Assembly: GCA_018672475.1 (NCBI GenBank)
Contig: JABHFS010000144.1
Span: forward strand, 1 to 32,120
Direction of reading: 5' to 3'
Length of the DNA stretch: 32,120 nucleotides
Origin: Gemmatimonadota bacterium
GTDB taxonomy: Bacteria; Latescibacterota; UBA2968; UBA8231
Numbering within the stretch: the stretch's first letter is position 1; every line of letters begins with the position of its first letter. Made by a program: the position numbers and the translations under genes. Below, piece after piece: positions 31,740-32,120 of this stretch. The notes beneath the pieces are model-generated. The model was given only the letters and a program-made list of their open reading frames with translations, did no database searches and had not been told where the DNA came from.

Positions 31740-31763
31740 ATGTATATAGATTTATTCCGTCAA
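31735..31763 (-). promoter_or_regulatory. Predicted cysC promoter
   Basis: On the minus strand, TTGACG (31763-31758) and TAAATT (31740-31735) are 17 bases apart. Transcription would begin near 31728, inside the palindrome, giving a leader of about 45 bases before the GTG at 31683. The -10 box matches four of six consensus bases. Confidence 0.45.
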
Positions 31764-31849
31764 GGTAGGTTTTGCCCATTATTGGGTGGATGATTTTGCC
31801 TAGGAGAATTACAGATGAATTTTATGCTAATATCTAAAAAACTAGTACT

Positions 31850-31877
31850 TTGCTTGGGCTATCGCATCTTGTATATT
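31850..31877 (+). promoter_or_regulatory. Predicted promoter of the PorV-like gene
   Basis: TTGCTT (31850-31855) and TATATT (31872-31877) are separated by 16 bases, upstream of a leader of about 54 bases that contains a short AGGGC/GCCCT hairpin (31894-31909) and an AAGGAGA ribosome binding site (31922-31928). Confidence 0.45.
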
Positions 31878-31937
31878 TAGAGGGACATTGCCAAGGGCAT
31901 TTTAGCCCTAACTTGTAGGCGAAGGAGACACCATCTC

Positions 31938-32120
31938 ATGAAGATTAAATATAGTATTGTCTGCGCTGCTTTATTGGCTGTCGCTGTATCGAGCGAAGCA
32001 GTAGTCAATATTCAGAATGTAGGGGCGGGCGCCCGTTCCCAGGCATTGGGTAATAGTTTTGTTGCTGTGGCGGATAACTCCGACGCGGTATTCGAAAACC
32101 CAGCGGGTTTAGGCCAGATC
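31938..32120 (+). CDS. PorV/PorQ-type outer-membrane protein, 5' part
   Basis: The first 61 codons of a gene that runs off the right edge. A signal peptide (basic start, hydrophobic core, end at about Ala21) is followed by the family signature of PorV/PorQ and UPF0164 outer-membrane barrels: GAGARSQALGNSFVAVADNS, then an AVFENPAGLG segment at about 50-59. Such proteins belong to the FadL-like barrel superfamily and often take part in type IX secretion or surface-protein handling in the FCB group. The start is the ATG after AAGGAGA. With only the N-terminal quarter or less visible, a type IX link cannot be shown. Confidence 0.8.
   Translation, partial: MKIKYSIVCAALLAVAVSSEAVVNIQNVGAGARSQALGNSFVAVADNSDAVFENPAGLGQI

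Noticed and set aside
1..32120. CRISPR array, tRNA, rRNA, transposase or prophage genes
   Set aside because: No spaced direct repeats, cloverleaf-like sequences, rRNA stretches, or transposase and integrase motifs were found by reading either strand; this was not a computed search.

Overview
The window looks like a piece of chromosome from an uncultured Gram-negative bacterium, most likely from the FCB (Fibrobacterota-Chlorobiota-Bacteroidota) side of the tree or a nearby candidate phylum such as Latescibacterota. The reasons are a PorV/PorQ-type outer-membrane protein at the right edge, a heptosyltransferase-like GT9 enzyme, a Tat-exported lipoprotein oxidoreductase, two very large DUF6785/OPT-like membrane proteins, a phytanoyl-CoA dioxygenase remnant, and a TIM-barrel epimerase/LarA-like/SDR catabolic set. 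This placement is an inference from gene content; no rRNA or tRNA is present. No IS element, integrase or CRISPR array was seen.

Layout. Positions 1-4700 (+): an FlhG/MinD-like ATPase behind a good sigma70-type promoter, a GT9 glycosyltransferase, a 69-70-residue single-span membrane protein, an E2 acyltransferase of a 2-oxo acid dehydrogenase complex without E1 or E3 beside it, and a class I methyltransferase. A broken phytanoyl-CoA dioxygenase start (4713-4868) is followed by ftsH. Its stop codon lies inside the stop of the convergent RidA-family gene. Then come an MFS exporter and a promoter-led operon of sugar epimerase, LarA-like protein and SDR dehydrogenase (8922-11666), which probably converts a sugar acid or polyol. 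A decayed aldo/keto reductase and an M42 aminopeptidase lie on the minus strand.

Positions 13196-23407 (+) hold a translationally coupled triad joined by ATGA overlaps: a DUF6785 membrane protein, a 1475-residue fusion of a degenerate M28 peptidase domain to an FtsX/MacB-like permease, and a 1072-residue OPT/DUF6785-like protein. The last carries a zinc-knuckle-like segment, an extracytoplasmic insert with a PDZ domain, and Asp-rich calcium-type loops. A small J-domain protein follows.

Positions 23503-29948 (+) hold a seven-gene envelope operon: YjfI/DUF2170, PspA/IM30 (YjfJ-like), a Tat lipoprotein FAD oxidoreductase, a membrane-anchored spermidine-synthase-like enzyme, DUF4178, a Gly/Tyr/Arg-rich lipoprotein and a duplicated DUF350 membrane protein. 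It resembles an expanded E. coli yjfIJKL-type operon in which membrane maintenance by PspA is tied to polyamine-type chemistry. It is the strongest candidate here for a poorly described system. The right end has a flippase-like LPG-synthase-type membrane protein and cysC on the minus strand. cysC has a clear terminator and a 14-bp palindrome over its promoter. The truncated PorV-like gene then runs off the window.
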